A stretch of 64,000 nucleotides of DNA from Planctomycetaceae bacterium (GCA_012719125.1 JAAYAY010000024.1:1-64000), one strand, 5' to 3'. Shown: positions 44,970 to 55,316, counted from the stretch's first letter. Notes: generated from the letters alone by a model not told the origin. A program made the numbers and translations.

Positions 44970-46793
44970 TCACGGATTCTCCGCAACTGGATCGACCAGC
45001 GCAATCACGGTCTGCCCGATCTTCGGTTGCGGAGGATCGACTGCGGTGAAGACCGTGAGTCTGCCGGATTCGCTCACCAGAAACAGGGGCACCGCCGTGC
45101 CGTTGTAGTGGGCCTGGAAGGCCTGGAAGTCGAACTCGTCCGTGAGCTTCGTTTTTTTCACTTCCGCCCCTTGGGCAAACCGGTTCTGCAGATAGTCGAA
45201 GGTGATCTCGGAGCCGAAAGCGATTCGGCCATGGACGAACTTGGGGGCAGTTTCTGCGCGGATTCCTTTCGCGGGTGGGGAGGGCAACAGGAAGACCGAG
45301 TTTCGGCCGAAGACCTCGCTGAAGTGCTGGCCGGCCAGGGAGTTGACCTCGCGGTTCGGCGTCAGGGCCAGGAATCGGCCGATGCCTCCGAGGTCCATTT
45401 CCTCAATCGCCTGGTGAGAGAGGATGCTGCCGAGCCAGGTGGAAAGCCCTTCCATCCGCGCCACCCGGATGTTGTCGGGATTGCTGTCGACCATCAACAC
45501 CCGGAAACCGGCTTCCTTCACCTTCAGTGCGATGGCCCTGGCGCCGGGGTGAGCGCTGAGAATGACGATTCCTTGCGGGTTGGGAGACGCCAGTCCCAGT
45601 CGTTGCGCAAGCGGGCCGATCGTCAGGCCGTAGACTGAAACCGTCCCGATGATGACGGCGAACGTGGCCGCCACCAGCTCACTGCCGCCCCCGTCGGCGT
45701 GGAGGGCGAACACGGAAGCGACCGCGGCCGCCACGATTCCCCGCGGAGCAAGCCAGGCCAGGAACACCTTTTCCTGCCATTTGAGGCCCGACCCGATTGT
45801 CGAAAGCCACACGGCCGCGGGACGCACGAGGAGGATCAGGAATCCGACAAAGACAATGCTCAACCACCCCAAGGCCAATACGTCGCTGACCTTGAGCCTG
45901 GCCGCCAGAATGATGAACAGACTGGAAATGAGCAGGACCCGCAGGTTTTCTTTGAACTCGACGGCCCGGTGAATCTCGACCCATTTCTGGTTAGCCAGAA
46001 TCACGCCGAGGACGGTTACCGTCAAGAGTCCCGATTCGGGCTGCAACACGTTCGACACGGTGAAGACGGCCACGACGAAGGCCAGGAGAATCGAGCTCTC
46101 CAGGAAATCGGGAATCAAGTACCGCCGCAGTAGCCAGATCAACCCTGACGACGTCAGAAAACTCAATCCGACGCCGACGCCGACGGTACGCAGCAAGTCG
46201 CCGGCCACGCCCCGAGCGGCCTCTCCCATCCCGGCAATCTCGACGGCGTGCAATGCCTCAAAGACGAGGACGGCCAGCACGGCGCCGATCGGATCGATGA
46301 CGATTCCTTCCCACTTGCTAATCCGTCCGACAGGGCCCGTGGGACGAAGCTGCAGGAGGATGGGCCCGATCACCGTGGGACCCGTTACCACGAGAATCGC
46401 CCCGAGGAGCAGGGACATGGAGAGGTCGAAGCCGAGAAGCAGATAGGCCCCGATCGCCGCCAGCAACCAGGTCACGCTCGCCCCGATCGTCACCAGGCAG
46501 AGAATCGGTCGCAGCGAGTCCTTGAGTTCGCGAAGCCGCAGTCCCAGGGCTCCCTCGAACAGAATCAAGGAAACGGAAAGCGAGACGGCGGGCAAGAGGA
46601 GATCCCCGAAGATGGCGTCCGGGTCGATGGCACCTGTAGCGGGCCCCAGAACAAATCCGGCAAGGAGCAAGAGGAGAATCGACGGGATCCGCGTCGCCCA
46701 GGCGATCCACTGCACGCCGATCCCGACCACAGTGATCCACGTCAGTCCGATTAGCAGTCGTTCGGTGCCTTCCACAGGTTCTGTCTCTTCCAC
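44970..46793 (-). CDS. Cation:proton antiporter with TrkA-N-like tail
   Basis: 607 aa. About 12 membrane helices in residues 10-400, CPA1/CPA2 exchanger type: GFVLGPATGAIDPDAIFGDL, LFEGALGLRLRELK, VVTGPTVIGPILLQ and WEGIVIDPIGAVLAVLVFEA, the last with the conserved Asp. Residues ~405-500 are Rossmann-like (VILSAHPGARAIALKVKEAG, LMVDSNPDNIRVARMEG), and a TrkA-C-like beta domain closes the protein. It exchanges Na+ or K+ for H+; ion unknown. Confidence 0.93.
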   Translation of the reverse strand: MEETEPVEGTERLLIGLTWITVVGIGVQWIAWATRIPSILLLLLAGFVLGPATGAIDPDAIFGDLLLPAVSLSVSLILFEGALGLRLRELKDSLRPILCLVTIGASVTWLLAAIGAYLLLGFDLSMSLLLGAILVVTGPTVIGPILLQLRPTGPVGRISKWEGIVIDPIGAVLAVLVFEALHAVEIAGMGEAARGVAGDLLRTVGVGVGLSFLTSSGLIWLLRRYLIPDFLESSILLAFVVAVFTVSNVLQPESGLLTVTVLGVILANQKWVEIHRAVEFKENLRVLLISSLFIILAARLKVSDVLALGWLSIVFVGFLILLVRPAAVWLSTIGSGLKWQEKVFLAWLAPRGIVAAAVASVFALHADGGGSELVAATFAVIIGTVSVYGLTIGPLAQRLGLASPNPQGIVILSAHPGARAIALKVKEAGFRVLMVDSNPDNIRVARMEGLSTWLGSILSHQAIEEMDLGGIGRFLALTPNREVNSLAGQHFSEVFGRNSVFLLPSPPAKGIRAETAPKFVHGRIAFGSEITFDYLQNRFAQGAEVKKTKLTDEFDFQAFQAHYNGTAVPLFLVSESGRLTVFTAVDPPQPKIGQTVIALVDPVAENP

Positions 46794-47019
46794 TCAGGAA
46801 CTCGGGGGAGCAATCGTCTCAGCAGCAAGCATTCTACGGCATCCGGTCGATTCGCCCAGCATCCCGTTGCCTGAGTCCAGGCAATTCGGGTAGACTGCCC
46901 CTACCCGAGGGGCTGTTTCCGGTCTTCTGCGGCCCGATTTCTCGAAAGATTCCGTCCGGTGGTCAGAATGACTATCCGGAGGAACGACGCGGGCACATGA
47001 ACTTTGAGGACAGGGCACA

Positions 47020-47808
47020 ATGATCCAACTTGAGAATGTCGTCCAACATTACGGCGTCCGCCCGGTTCTGACGGGCATCGACCTGAACGTCGCACGGGGC
47101 GAATTGGTCTGCCTGCTGGGTCCCAACGGGATGGGGAAGACCACGCTGTTGGGCGTTATGGCGGGCGTGCTCATGCCCCAGAAAGGCTCCGTCAAGATCG
47201 ACGGGATGGAGCGGCGGTCCTCGGAAGAAAACGAACTCGCCATTCGCCGAAAGACCGTGTATCTGCCCGACCATCCCTGGCTGCCCAAGAACCGAACGGG
47301 ACGGGAGTTCTTGATTGCAGTGGGCGGACTCTACGACGTCGATCCCGAACGGCTCCTCGACCACGTCGAAAGGCTGCTCAAGCTTTTCGATCTGGCAGAA
47401 CAAGGCGACTGGCCGATCCGCAGCTACTCCAACGGACAGCAGAAGAAGATCGCCCTCTGCAGCGCACTGGTCACAGATGCTCCCCTTCTGCTCCTCGACG
47501 AACCGTTTGCGGGAGGGCTTGATCCGTCGGGCATTCTGGCACTCAAGCGGGTGTTGAAACGTCTCGTAACAGACCGCCAGGCCACGGTGGTGCTAAGCGC
47601 CCCGGTTCCCGAACTGGTGGAAGAACTGGCCGATCGGATCGTGATCGTACACCACGGTGAGATCGTCGGCTACGATACCCTCGAACAACTCCGCAAGCAG
47701 GCGGATTGCGAAGGATCGCTGGCCGACGTCTACCAGAAGCTCGTTCATCCCGAATCGCTCGACAATATCGAAGCCTATTTCGGCGACGGCGAAGAGGGGG
47801 CGGCATGA
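47020..47808 (+). CDS. ABC transporter ATP-binding protein (ABC-2 type)
   Basis: 262 aa. Walker A LLGPNGMGKTTLLGVM near residue 35, Walker B LLLLDEPFAGGLDPSG near 160. The signature is degenerate, YSNGQQKKIALCSAL instead of LSGGQ. It pairs with the membrane protein encoded next, whose ATG overlaps this stop (ATGA at 47805-47808). Such pairs export drugs, lipids or polysaccharides. Substrate unknown. Confidence 0.93.
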   Translation: MIQLENVVQHYGVRPVLTGIDLNVARGELVCLLGPNGMGKTTLLGVMAGVLMPQKGSVKIDGMERRSSEENELAIRRKTVYLPDHPWLPKNRTGREFLIAVGGLYDVDPERLLDHVERLLKLFDLAEQGDWPIRSYSNGQQKKIALCSALVTDAPLLLLDEPFAGGLDPSGILALKRVLKRLVTDRQATVVLSAPVPELVEELADRIVIVHHGEIVGYDTLEQLRKQADCEGSLADVYQKLVHPESLDNIEAYFGDGEEGAA

Positions 47809-48983
47809 TGCGACGAACGATCCGTTCCGTACTCCGAGTTCTGCCGCCCCTGTGGACCATCGTAACGTTCTTGTCGTGCTACCTTGCCGTTTGGGGATTG
47901 GCCGAATTCTTCCGCGGGGTACTGAGCGGACTCCCTCCCCACACGTTCGCCTCTCTCCTCAAGCCCTTTCTGGTCATAGAGATGGGGACCGCCACCGTTG
48001 GTGCTGCCCTCTTCGCATTCTGGCGAATACGTTCGCTTCACCCGATCGCGAACTGGGAATATCGTCAATGGCTCGAGCGTACGCCATGGACACCCGACCG
48101 GCCACTCCCTATGGGAAGTGTCCTGCCCGGGGCGGTCGATGTTGCCGTAGTCGCGGTACTGTGTTGGATGGCGGGCGACGTCTGGTGGTTCTCATCCTTC
48201 ATGCCGTTGTTGGGTTACCTGGTGGTGTTGATCATTCTTAGCTGCGTTATTCTGGGTTTCACCAGGCAGCGAGCGGTGCTCTACTCCCTGCTGTTCGCCC
48301 TGGGCTTGGCGATTCGCCTGGCAGCCAGCCCGCTGTTCTCGGTGCTCATCCTGGCGGCCGCGTTGCCGCTCGTCCTGCTGGGCCTGCAACGCTCCCTCGA
48401 TCCGAAGCGGTGGCCCGACTATGCCCTGTCGCTCCAGAAGCTTTCCACCGACGCGAAGCCTGCCTCGAAAGAACTGGGCTGGCCGTTCGGCTATTTGGGG
48501 CCCAGGCCTGCACCCCGCCTGGTCTGCTGGCCCGATACGCTGGCCATCTCGTTACTGATCGGCTGGTTCCTCCATGCGCTGCCGAGCCACGCTGACCCCC
48601 GTGAGGTAAACGAGCACGGAATGGTGGGCTTTGCAGTCGTCCTTGCCGGCATCATTGCCCTCTGCCGCGTGGTCGGTTACACGGTCAAGCACAGTGCCCC
48701 CATCTCGCCGCTGGGCCGGCTGTTGACGGGCCGCTGGATCATACCCCGCTACGATCGCGTGTTCGTGGCTTCTCTTTGGGCGGTATCAGCCGTCTTCGTC
48801 GCAGAAGTGTTGGTTGAGAGTCTTGCTGTCCCTGCGGCCGTGGGCCAACCGGCAGTCGCCGCCCTGTTCGCCTTCCTGCTGCTTGCCATCGGGCCCTCGT
48901 ATCGCAACTGGCAATTGACCGGCGGGCACCGCATCAATCCGGCCAATATCCGCAGCAAGGCGGGGACGTATCTTGAGGTGTGA
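47805..48983 (+). CDS. ABC-2-type membrane protein, putative exporter permease
   Basis: 392 aa from ATG 47805. Around nine hydrophobic segments (for example residues 14-40, 52-72, 114-160, 170-195 and 265-360). No canonical family motif is obvious. Assignment rests on the translational coupling with the ATPase gene and the topology. An even number of conserved Trp and Arg residues in WEYRQWLERTPWTPDRPLPM suggests a cytoplasmic coupling loop near 85-105. Confidence 0.75.
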   Translation: MMRRTIRSVLRVLPPLWTIVTFLSCYLAVWGLAEFFRGVLSGLPPHTFASLLKPFLVIEMGTATVGAALFAFWRIRSLHPIANWEYRQWLERTPWTPDRPLPMGSVLPGAVDVAVVAVLCWMAGDVWWFSSFMPLLGYLVVLIILSCVILGFTRQRAVLYSLLFALGLAIRLAASPLFSVLILAAALPLVLLGLQRSLDPKRWPDYALSLQKLSTDAKPASKELGWPFGYLGPRPAPRLVCWPDTLAISLLIGWFLHALPSHADPREVNEHGMVGFAVVLAGIIALCRVVGYTVKHSAPISPLGRLLTGRWIIPRYDRVFVASLWAVSAVFVAEVLVESLAVPAAVGQPAVAALFAFLLLAIGPSYRNWQLTGGHRINPANIRSKAGTYLEV

Positions 48984-49065
48984 GCCGCCGGACCTCCTCA
49001 GCCGACGCAGAGCAGGGAACGTGGTTGTCGGCATCCAAGATCAGTTTGGCGGAGTCTTCGTTCTG

Positions 49066-51510
49066 TCACTCCTTCTTGTTGGCGAGGACCATGGTCACCG
49101 TGACATCCGCGACAGTGGCTCCCGCCTTGGGAACGACCTCTTGATGGGATTTCAACCGGTAGTCTCCGTTCCAGTCGTGGGCGCCCAGGTACTGCCGCTG
49201 GGCGGGATAGAGATAGAGGGTGGCCTCGCCCTTCTCATCCGATTTGGTGCCCTCGGTGAAGACGCCGGAGTGGTTGGCGGTCCACCACGCCGCTGCGGCG
49301 ATTCCGGAGACCGGCTTGCCGGACTGGTCGACGATTCGGAGTTGGTAGGTGGCGAGCGTTTCCAGCGGCAATTCGACGTCTTTGACATCGCCGTCCTTGA
49401 CGTCGATCGAAACGTGTCCGACGCCGCGATCGGTTCTCAGATTGAAGGGTAGATAAGCGGTCAACCGGTGCTTTCCCTCAGGCACGCCGCGAAAGACGAA
49501 ACGCCCTTCGGAATCGGCGGCAACCATCGGTTCCCAGGCCGCCAGATCCAGACGGATCTTGAGCCCCTTCAGATCGGAGAAGGTCGGTGAAGGCAGGAGT
49601 TTTCCGGAAACCGTGTGAAGCTTCAACTCGCGGAAGCGAAGATCGCCGAGGTTCACCGTATCGCCCGGCTTGATCTCGAAGGTGGATTCGGTGGAGGCGA
49701 CCATCTTGGCCGGGACGGTCTCGACGTGAAGCCGTGCGGCGCCGGGAACGACCTTGTCGATGTAGAAGTGTCCGGACGCATCGATATCGAGTCGAATTCT
49801 CCGCTGGGCACCGTCGGCATACTCCAACCGGCCCACGAGCCGCCGGCCTGTCACTGGGGAATCATCTTCGTCGAGCAGCCGCCCTTCAATTTGAGCCGCT
49901 GGTACCATGACGACGTGCAGGTTGTCGATTGTCTGCCCGGCTCTCGGCTCGATCTCTTCGTAGCCTTCGGCCACAAGACCTCGATCAGAACGGTCGAACC
50001 CGCGAACATACTGAACGTCTCCCGGGTGGAGATAGAGAATCGACGTGCCCTCGCTGTCGGATTTTGTGCCTTCCGTCCAGAAGCCGTCGCCGCTCTTCGT
50101 CCAGGTGGCACCGCTCGCGATTCCTTCCAGGGGGCTACCCGCGGCGTCGACGAATCGGACACGAATTCTGGCGAGGCCGTCCAACTGGATGTTGACATCC
50201 TGGAGAGGTTTGCCGGGAGAGACGTTGATTTCGGTACGGCCGATGCCTCGGTCGCCACGAAGATTGTAGGGCAGATAGGCGGTGAGCGTATGCTTGCCGG
50301 TCCGTACCATGGGAAAGCGAAAGCTGCCTTCACCGTCCGCCTCGACCATGTGGTCCCAACTTGTATCCAGGCGAACCAACAGCCCCGACAGGCCGCTCAG
50401 GGGCTCGGAGGGGATTAGTCTGCCGGAAACGCTCGTGTCTGCTCCGGTCACCAGGTCGGGCCCGGTCAGCGTTTGGCCTTCCTGGGCTGCGAGTGTGTAC
50501 TGAGGCACGTCGCGAAGGTTCTGTGTGGGATCGGTTCGGGCATAGACGGTCGTGTTGATCAGAGCATCGAGAGGCTTGCGACCGTTCTTCCGCTCGAAGA
50601 ATCGGCTGAGAACGGTCTTGCCGGGAACGCCTTTCAGTTCATACTCGCCTTGTTCGTTGGTAACCGTCTCGTCAATCTCGTTGGGCCAGACGTCCTGTGC
50701 CAACACCTCGCATCCCGACACCGAATTGCCGTTGGTGTCGACGACCTTGCCACGGATCGTTCCGCCTCGTGGCACGGTGAGGGTTCCCATGGAATCCTTC
50801 GCCAACAGTCCCCAGAAGTACTCGGCGCCGTAGCCCTGTTTGGAGACACGCAGCCAGGGCTCACCGCTGAGCACGGCCTTGTCGGCACTGCACCAGATCT
50901 CGAACTGGCCCTTTTCGTCGGTGTAGGTCTTGCCGAGGACCCCGAAGTAGTTCCAGGCCCCGCTCCAGGTGTTTTGGACGCGGACCAACGCTTCTGGAAT
51001 CGGTTGCCCATCTTCGTCGACGGCGGTCCCCTGAAGCAGTTTCCCGGGGTCCAGAGCGAGGTCAACGTCGGTGAAATTGGTATGGTCGAGATCGACATTC
51101 GGCTCCACCCACAGGGGACGGGTTTCGTATCCCGTCTCGGAAACAGAGATGCAGACGGAGTCCTTGCCTTTCTGCGCACCGGACGTCGTCAGCGGCGTCT
51201 CGAATTGCAGCTTGTACTTGCCTTGTTCGTCGGTTCTCGTTTCCTCGGCGGGGCACTGTTTGAAGAGTTCCGGCCCCTGGTAACGCCAGACGACAACGTG
51301 TCCGCGAACCAGGGCGTCTGCGATTCCCTCGCCCGTCTTGGCATCGGTGATCTTGCCGGAAACGCTAACCTGGACAGCGGGATCATCGGCCGGGTCGGCC
51401 AGAGTGAATCGCAGATGGACCCCGCTCTTGTCACCCGCCCAGGCGGCGCCGGGCAGCGCCAGCAGGAGTAGCGAAGAAATCGCGCAGCGGTAGCGCAGAT
51501 GCTGAAACAT
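49066..51510 (-). CDS. Large secreted carboxypeptidase-regulatory-like repeat protein
   Basis: 814 aa. Signal peptide 1-25 (ending AWAGD). The mature part is a chain of about seven beta-sandwich modules of the CarboxypepD_reg/Cna-B type, e.g. VSGKITDAKTGEGIADALVR, LQGTAVDEDGQPIPEALVRV, IRGKVVDTNGNSVSGCEVLA and VSGRLIPSEPLSGLSGLLVR; the region GKHRLTAYLPFNLRTDRGVG occurs twice (near 420 and 690), an internal duplication. Probably a surface protein. It starts 25 nt after the FecR-like gene, so it may be a product controlled by that sigma/anti-sigma pair. Confidence 0.85.
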   Translation of the reverse strand: MFQHLRYRCAISSLLLLALPGAAWAGDKSGVHLRFTLADPADDPAVQVSVSGKITDAKTGEGIADALVRGHVVVWRYQGPELFKQCPAEETRTDEQGKYKLQFETPLTTSGAQKGKDSVCISVSETGYETRPLWVEPNVDLDHTNFTDVDLALDPGKLLQGTAVDEDGQPIPEALVRVQNTWSGAWNYFGVLGKTYTDEKGQFEIWCSADKAVLSGEPWLRVSKQGYGAEYFWGLLAKDSMGTLTVPRGGTIRGKVVDTNGNSVSGCEVLAQDVWPNEIDETVTNEQGEYELKGVPGKTVLSRFFERKNGRKPLDALINTTVYARTDPTQNLRDVPQYTLAAQEGQTLTGPDLVTGADTSVSGRLIPSEPLSGLSGLLVRLDTSWDHMVEADGEGSFRFPMVRTGKHTLTAYLPYNLRGDRGIGRTEINVSPGKPLQDVNIQLDGLARIRVRFVDAAGSPLEGIASGATWTKSGDGFWTEGTKSDSEGTSILYLHPGDVQYVRGFDRSDRGLVAEGYEEIEPRAGQTIDNLHVVMVPAAQIEGRLLDEDDSPVTGRRLVGRLEYADGAQRRIRLDIDASGHFYIDKVVPGAARLHVETVPAKMVASTESTFEIKPGDTVNLGDLRFRELKLHTVSGKLLPSPTFSDLKGLKIRLDLAAWEPMVAADSEGRFVFRGVPEGKHRLTAYLPFNLRTDRGVGHVSIDVKDGDVKDVELPLETLATYQLRIVDQSGKPVSGIAAAAWWTANHSGVFTEGTKSDEKGEATLYLYPAQRQYLGAHDWNGDYRLKSHQEVVPKAGATVADVTVTMVLANKKE

Positions 51511-51535
51511 GGCATCACTCCTTTCGTGGGAGTTG

Positions 51536-52861
51536 TCAGAACGGACTATTCAAGAAACGACCGTTGACGGCCACCGTAAGCAGAAGCCGCGATGGGTTAC
51601 TGCGAGTTTCAATTGGTGCGGGACTCAACTCCTGGACGTGCGCCGACGTCGGCAGCCGGAATTGAATGAGTGAGAGTTCGCCGGTTTCGTGAGTTGGGGA
51701 ATCGAACCGATGTGAGCCGGATTCTCGATCCAGGAAGACGTTCCGGATACCGGTTGCCTTCAAGATCACCGCACCTTCACCGTCAGGCGGCACGGGCGCG
51801 ATCGACAAGTCGACCCGCCAGGCATCCTGCTCGGGTGCGACAGCCAGGTACGCGCCGTCGAGGGTGTAGGCTTCAACGTCCGCGACCGGCACAGCCGGAG
51901 AGAACGTGCAAGAGGTCAGATCGGTCTCGGCCGGGTTTGCGACGGCCACCACGGCCCAGACCGTTGCCGATCTATCCGCATTGAATTCGATGATCGAAGG
52001 GGACCCCGGTCGCAGGCCGGATTCGGCTGCCAGTGCCTCGGTTTGCGAGATCAGGCGAGTGATCTCGTTGACCTCGCCAGTCAGCGAACGCGTTTGCGGC
52101 GGTTCGCCTTCGTCGGCAATGCCCTCCATGTTGGGCAGCAGGGCGATCTTCCGGCCGGCCGATTCGAGTTCCACTTTGCCGGACATCACTTTCACACGTG
52201 TTTGTTTGCGACCGTCGGGCTTCTGAAGGACCTCGACATCCAGACGGGTCCCCAACACGGTGATCTCGGCCCCGGGTGTCTCGACGGTCAATGAGCGGCC
52301 GGGCGACTGCCTGGCTACATCCAGACGAAGGCTTCCATTCGGCACCACGAGCTTCGCACCGTTCGCCTTGTCGGCAAGTTGCACCCGGCTGCGGGGCCGA
52401 ACGGCCATGCGGGATTCGTCGGGGAGCAGGACATCCGCCTCACTGCCCCAGCACGTTTCGATCCATTGTCCCACCTGCACGCTCGCGGTTTCGTCGGCGG
52501 GTTTCGGCGTCCCTCCGTTCCGGATCGAAACAAGCCCGTAGACTGCATGGATGAGGCCTGCCTGTCGAGCACCAGCCGCAGCAAGAGGCGACTCCGGGCG
52601 GGAAACTCTTCCGGGGGCCGGTCCTGACCGAAGACTCAGAACCACGGCCGCGGCTATGGTTGCAGCAACCGCGAGCAGGACTGCAGCCCACCGCAACCCT
52701 TGTGGTCGGCGGCTGCGAACGGGAATCGGGTGCTTGCGAAGTTCGTCAAGGACCGATGCGGTCACTCGGCGCTGGAAATCGAGTTCCGGCTCGCCGGCGG
52801 CCGACTTAAGGAGTCGCTCGATATTCGCGTCCGGGATGTCGTTCGGCCGTTGTCCGTTCAT
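51536..52861 (-). CDS. FecR-like membrane protein, putative anti-sigma factor
   Basis: 441 aa from ATG 52861, overlapping the ECF sigma stop by 4 nt (ATGA). Short cytoplasmic N-terminus with PDANIERLLKSAAGEPELDF, one membrane helix at 57-77, then a periplasmic FecR domain near 125-230 (QVGQWIETCWGSEADVLLPD, SLRLDVARQSPGRSLTVETP, ITVLGTRLDVEV). The rest is beta-rich. Likely restrains the sigma factor until a surface signal arrives. No zinc-binding anti-sigma motif is seen. Confidence 0.88.
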   Translation of the reverse strand: MNGQRPNDIPDANIERLLKSAAGEPELDFQRRVTASVLDELRKHPIPVRSRRPQGLRWAAVLLAVAATIAAAVVLSLRSGPAPGRVSRPESPLAAAGARQAGLIHAVYGLVSIRNGGTPKPADETASVQVGQWIETCWGSEADVLLPDESRMAVRPRSRVQLADKANGAKLVVPNGSLRLDVARQSPGRSLTVETPGAEITVLGTRLDVEVLQKPDGRKQTRVKVMSGKVELESAGRKIALLPNMEGIADEGEPPQTRSLTGEVNEITRLISQTEALAAESGLRPGSPSIIEFNADRSATVWAVVAVANPAETDLTSCTFSPAVPVADVEAYTLDGAYLAVAPEQDAWRVDLSIAPVPPDGEGAVILKATGIRNVFLDRESGSHRFDSPTHETGELSLIQFRLPTSAHVQELSPAPIETRSNPSRLLLTVAVNGRFLNSPF

Positions 52862-53472
52862 TCGAGGATCTCGGTACGCTGCATGTAACTGGGCGTCAAT
52901 CGTGCCAACACCACGCGTTTGAAGGCCTCTCGGGCGCGGGACAGGATCGACTCGGCCGCCTTGACCGAGACGTTCAGTTCGGCGGCGATCGCAGCCACCG
53001 TTCTCCCTTCCACGTACTTCTGGATCAAGGCCTGGCGATAACGGCTGTTCAACTCCGCCAGGCACTCACGTATCAGCACCTGCGTTTCTGCGCTTTCCAC
53101 CAATTCGTCGGGCAAAGGCGTTCGGTCGACGGCGTCGGCGAGACTCTCGACGACGTGCTGCGGGATTGCCGACAGCGGTACTTCACCGCTCGCGCATTCT
53201 CTATGGCGAAAAAGGCTTCTCGCCTCATTTCCGGCCACCTGCTTGAGCCAGGGAAACAATCGGCCCCGTGCAGGATCGAACGTGTTGATCGATCGCACAC
53301 AGCGGACGAAGGTCCTTTGAACGATTTCCTCAGCCGTCTCTCGATTACCGCCCAAACCGTATTGGACGATAGCCAGAAGATCGGCCGAGTACTCGTGACA
53401 GAACGTACCCCAAGCCTCCTCGTCGCCAGCGACGAGTCTCGCAACCAGAGCAATCTCTTCCGATTTGTCCAT
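52858..53472 (-). CDS. ECF RNA polymerase sigma factor
   Basis: 204 aa. Region 2 (residues 8-80): LVAGDEEAWGTFCHEYSADL, then AEEIVQRTFVRCVRSINTFD with FPWLKQVAGNEARSLFRHRE. Region 4 near 130-195: RECLAELNSRYRQALIQKYV, GRTVAAIAAELNVSVKAAES. Planctomycetes have many such factors. It forms an operon with the FecR-like gene and probably the 814-aa surface protein. The upstream spacer 53473-53750 shows no obvious autoregulated promoter. Confidence 0.95.
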   Translation of the reverse strand: MDKSEEIALVARLVAGDEEAWGTFCHEYSADLLAIVQYGLGGNRETAEEIVQRTFVRCVRSINTFDPARGRLFPWLKQVAGNEARSLFRHRECASGEVPLSAIPQHVVESLADAVDRTPLPDELVESAETQVLIRECLAELNSRYRQALIQKYVEGRTVAAIAAELNVSVKAAESILSRAREAFKRVVLARLTPSYMQRTEILE

Positions 53473-53750
53473 TCAACAGCTCGGCGGCTTCGTGTTCGTC
53501 GCTTCAATCTACAATACGACGGCTGCCGCCAGAATCCTTCGCCGGAAAGTGCCGAAACTGAACAGGGGTTCGGGAGCCGCCTCCGCCTGGCGATCATCGC
53601 AAATGTCTGACTCTGCCGGTATTACGGTCCTATCCTGCGGACGATGGCAGGCCTGGACATTCCGGGACCGAGTGGAGATTGCCACGCTACGCTGTTACGA
53701 TAAACGGCATCCGCCTCTGTCCACTTCCAGCCTGACAAGGAGTCTCCGCC

Positions 53751-55316
53751 ATGCGGTTCCAGTTCCCCCTGGCAACGGTCCTGCTTGCCCTGGCCGCAAC
53801 CTCATCCTTTGCTGAGGGGCCGAAACGCAACTTCCTCTTCATCCTCGCCGACGATTTGGGCGCTGGCGATTTGAGCGTTGGGGGAAGCACGTACTACGAG
53901 AGCCCGAACATCGACCGCATCGCCAAGACCGGCATGCAGTTTCGCCAGGGCTATGCGGCCTGCCAGGTCTGCAGCCCCTCGCGAGCCAGCATCATGACCG
54001 GCAAGTACACGCCGCGGCACGGGATCACCGACTACATCGGCGCCGCCGAAGGCGAAGCCTGGAAACGAAACACGAAGCTGCTGCCGGCCTTCTACAATCA
54101 CAACCTGCCCCATGACGACACGACCCTGGCGGAAGCCCTGCGCGAGGCGGGCTATCGGACCTTCTTCGCCGGCAAGTGGCACCTGGGCAGCCAGGGGTCG
54201 TGGCCTACCGATCACGGATTCGAGTTCAACGTGGGCGGCTGGGACGCCGGCAGCCCCAAGGGCGGCTTCTTTTCTCCCTATCAGAACCCCAATCTGACAG
54301 ATGGTCCCAACGGCGAGTCGCTTCCCATCCGCCTCGGCCGGGAAACCGCCAACTTCGTCCAGCAACACAAGGATGAACCGTTCCTCGCCTACCTCTCCTT
54401 CTACTCCGTTCATGCTCCTATTCAGACGACCCAAGAGAAATGGTCGAAATATCAGCAGAAGGCTATGAAGAACCCGCACGAAGGGAATCGATTTGTGATC
54501 GACCGCACCCTGCCGGTCCGGCAAGTACAGGATTGCCCGATCTATGCCGGCATGATTGAAGCGATGGACGAGGCCGTGGGGATCGTATTGGCCAAGCTGG
54601 ACGAACTGGGGCTCGACGACGACACGGTGATCGTGTTCACGTCGGACAACGGAGGGGTCTCCTCAGGCGACGCCTACTCGACCTGCAACTTGCCTTTCCG
54701 CGGCGGCAAGGGGCGGCAGTGGGAGGGCGGAATCCGCGAGCCGTACTACATCCGCGTACCCGGCATGGCCGACTCTGGGGCCGTTTGCGACACGCCCGTC
54801 ATCCACACCGATTTCTATCCGACGATCCTCGACCTGGCCGGCCTGCCGCTCAAACCCGACCAGCACCTCGACGGGGTCAGCCTCGTTCCGTTGCTCAAGG
54901 GGGGCCGGTTTGAAGCACGCGACCTCCACTGGCACTATCCTCACTACGGCAACCAGGGCGGCGAGCCGTCAGCGATCATTCGCTCGGGCGATTGGAAGCT
55001 GATCCACTACTACGAAGACGGCCGCGACGAACTCTACAATATCGCCGACGACATCAGCGAGCAGACCGACCTGGCGGCCCAACAGCCGGCGGTTGCAGCC
55101 CGGCTGCGAGCGAAGATCGACGCCTGGCTCAAGGAGACGGGCGCCAAGCTGCCGTCGAAAAACCCCAACTACGATCCGGAGTTGGCCGGCCGCGAGGCCG
55201 AGAACATGCGCACGAAGGGACTGGAAGCCCGGGAGAAGCAGCATGCCGGTTTCCTGGACCCCAATTTCACTCCCAACAAGAACTGGTGGGGCAGCGCTGC
55301 GCGTACTATCGATTGA
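53751..55316 (+). CDS. Secreted sulfatase 1
   Basis: 521 aa. Signal peptide 1-21. Alkaline-phosphatase/sulfatase fold with the metal site LFILADDLGAGDLS and the formylglycine motif CSPSRASIMTGKY with Cys74; further DWHLGSQGSWPTDHGFEFN-like and FTSDNGGVSSGD metal motifs. The Cys must be oxidised by a formylglycine-generating enzyme or anaerobic SME, not encoded here. It removes sulfate from sulfated polysaccharides. Followed by another sulfatase on the same strand after 154 nt. Confidence 0.96.
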   Translation: MRFQFPLATVLLALAATSSFAEGPKRNFLFILADDLGAGDLSVGGSTYYESPNIDRIAKTGMQFRQGYAACQVCSPSRASIMTGKYTPRHGITDYIGAAEGEAWKRNTKLLPAFYNHNLPHDDTTLAEALREAGYRTFFAGKWHLGSQGSWPTDHGFEFNVGGWDAGSPKGGFFSPYQNPNLTDGPNGESLPIRLGRETANFVQQHKDEPFLAYLSFYSVHAPIQTTQEKWSKYQQKAMKNPHEGNRFVIDRTLPVRQVQDCPIYAGMIEAMDEAVGIVLAKLDELGLDDDTVIVFTSDNGGVSSGDAYSTCNLPFRGGKGRQWEGGIREPYYIRVPGMADSGAVCDTPVIHTDFYPTILDLAGLPLKPDQHLDGVSLVPLLKGGRFEARDLHWHYPHYGNQGGEPSAIIRSGDWKLIHYYEDGRDELYNIADDISEQTDLAAQQPAVAARLRAKIDAWLKETGAKLPSKNPNYDPELAGREAENMRTKGLEAREKQHAGFLDPNFTPNKNWWGSAARTID

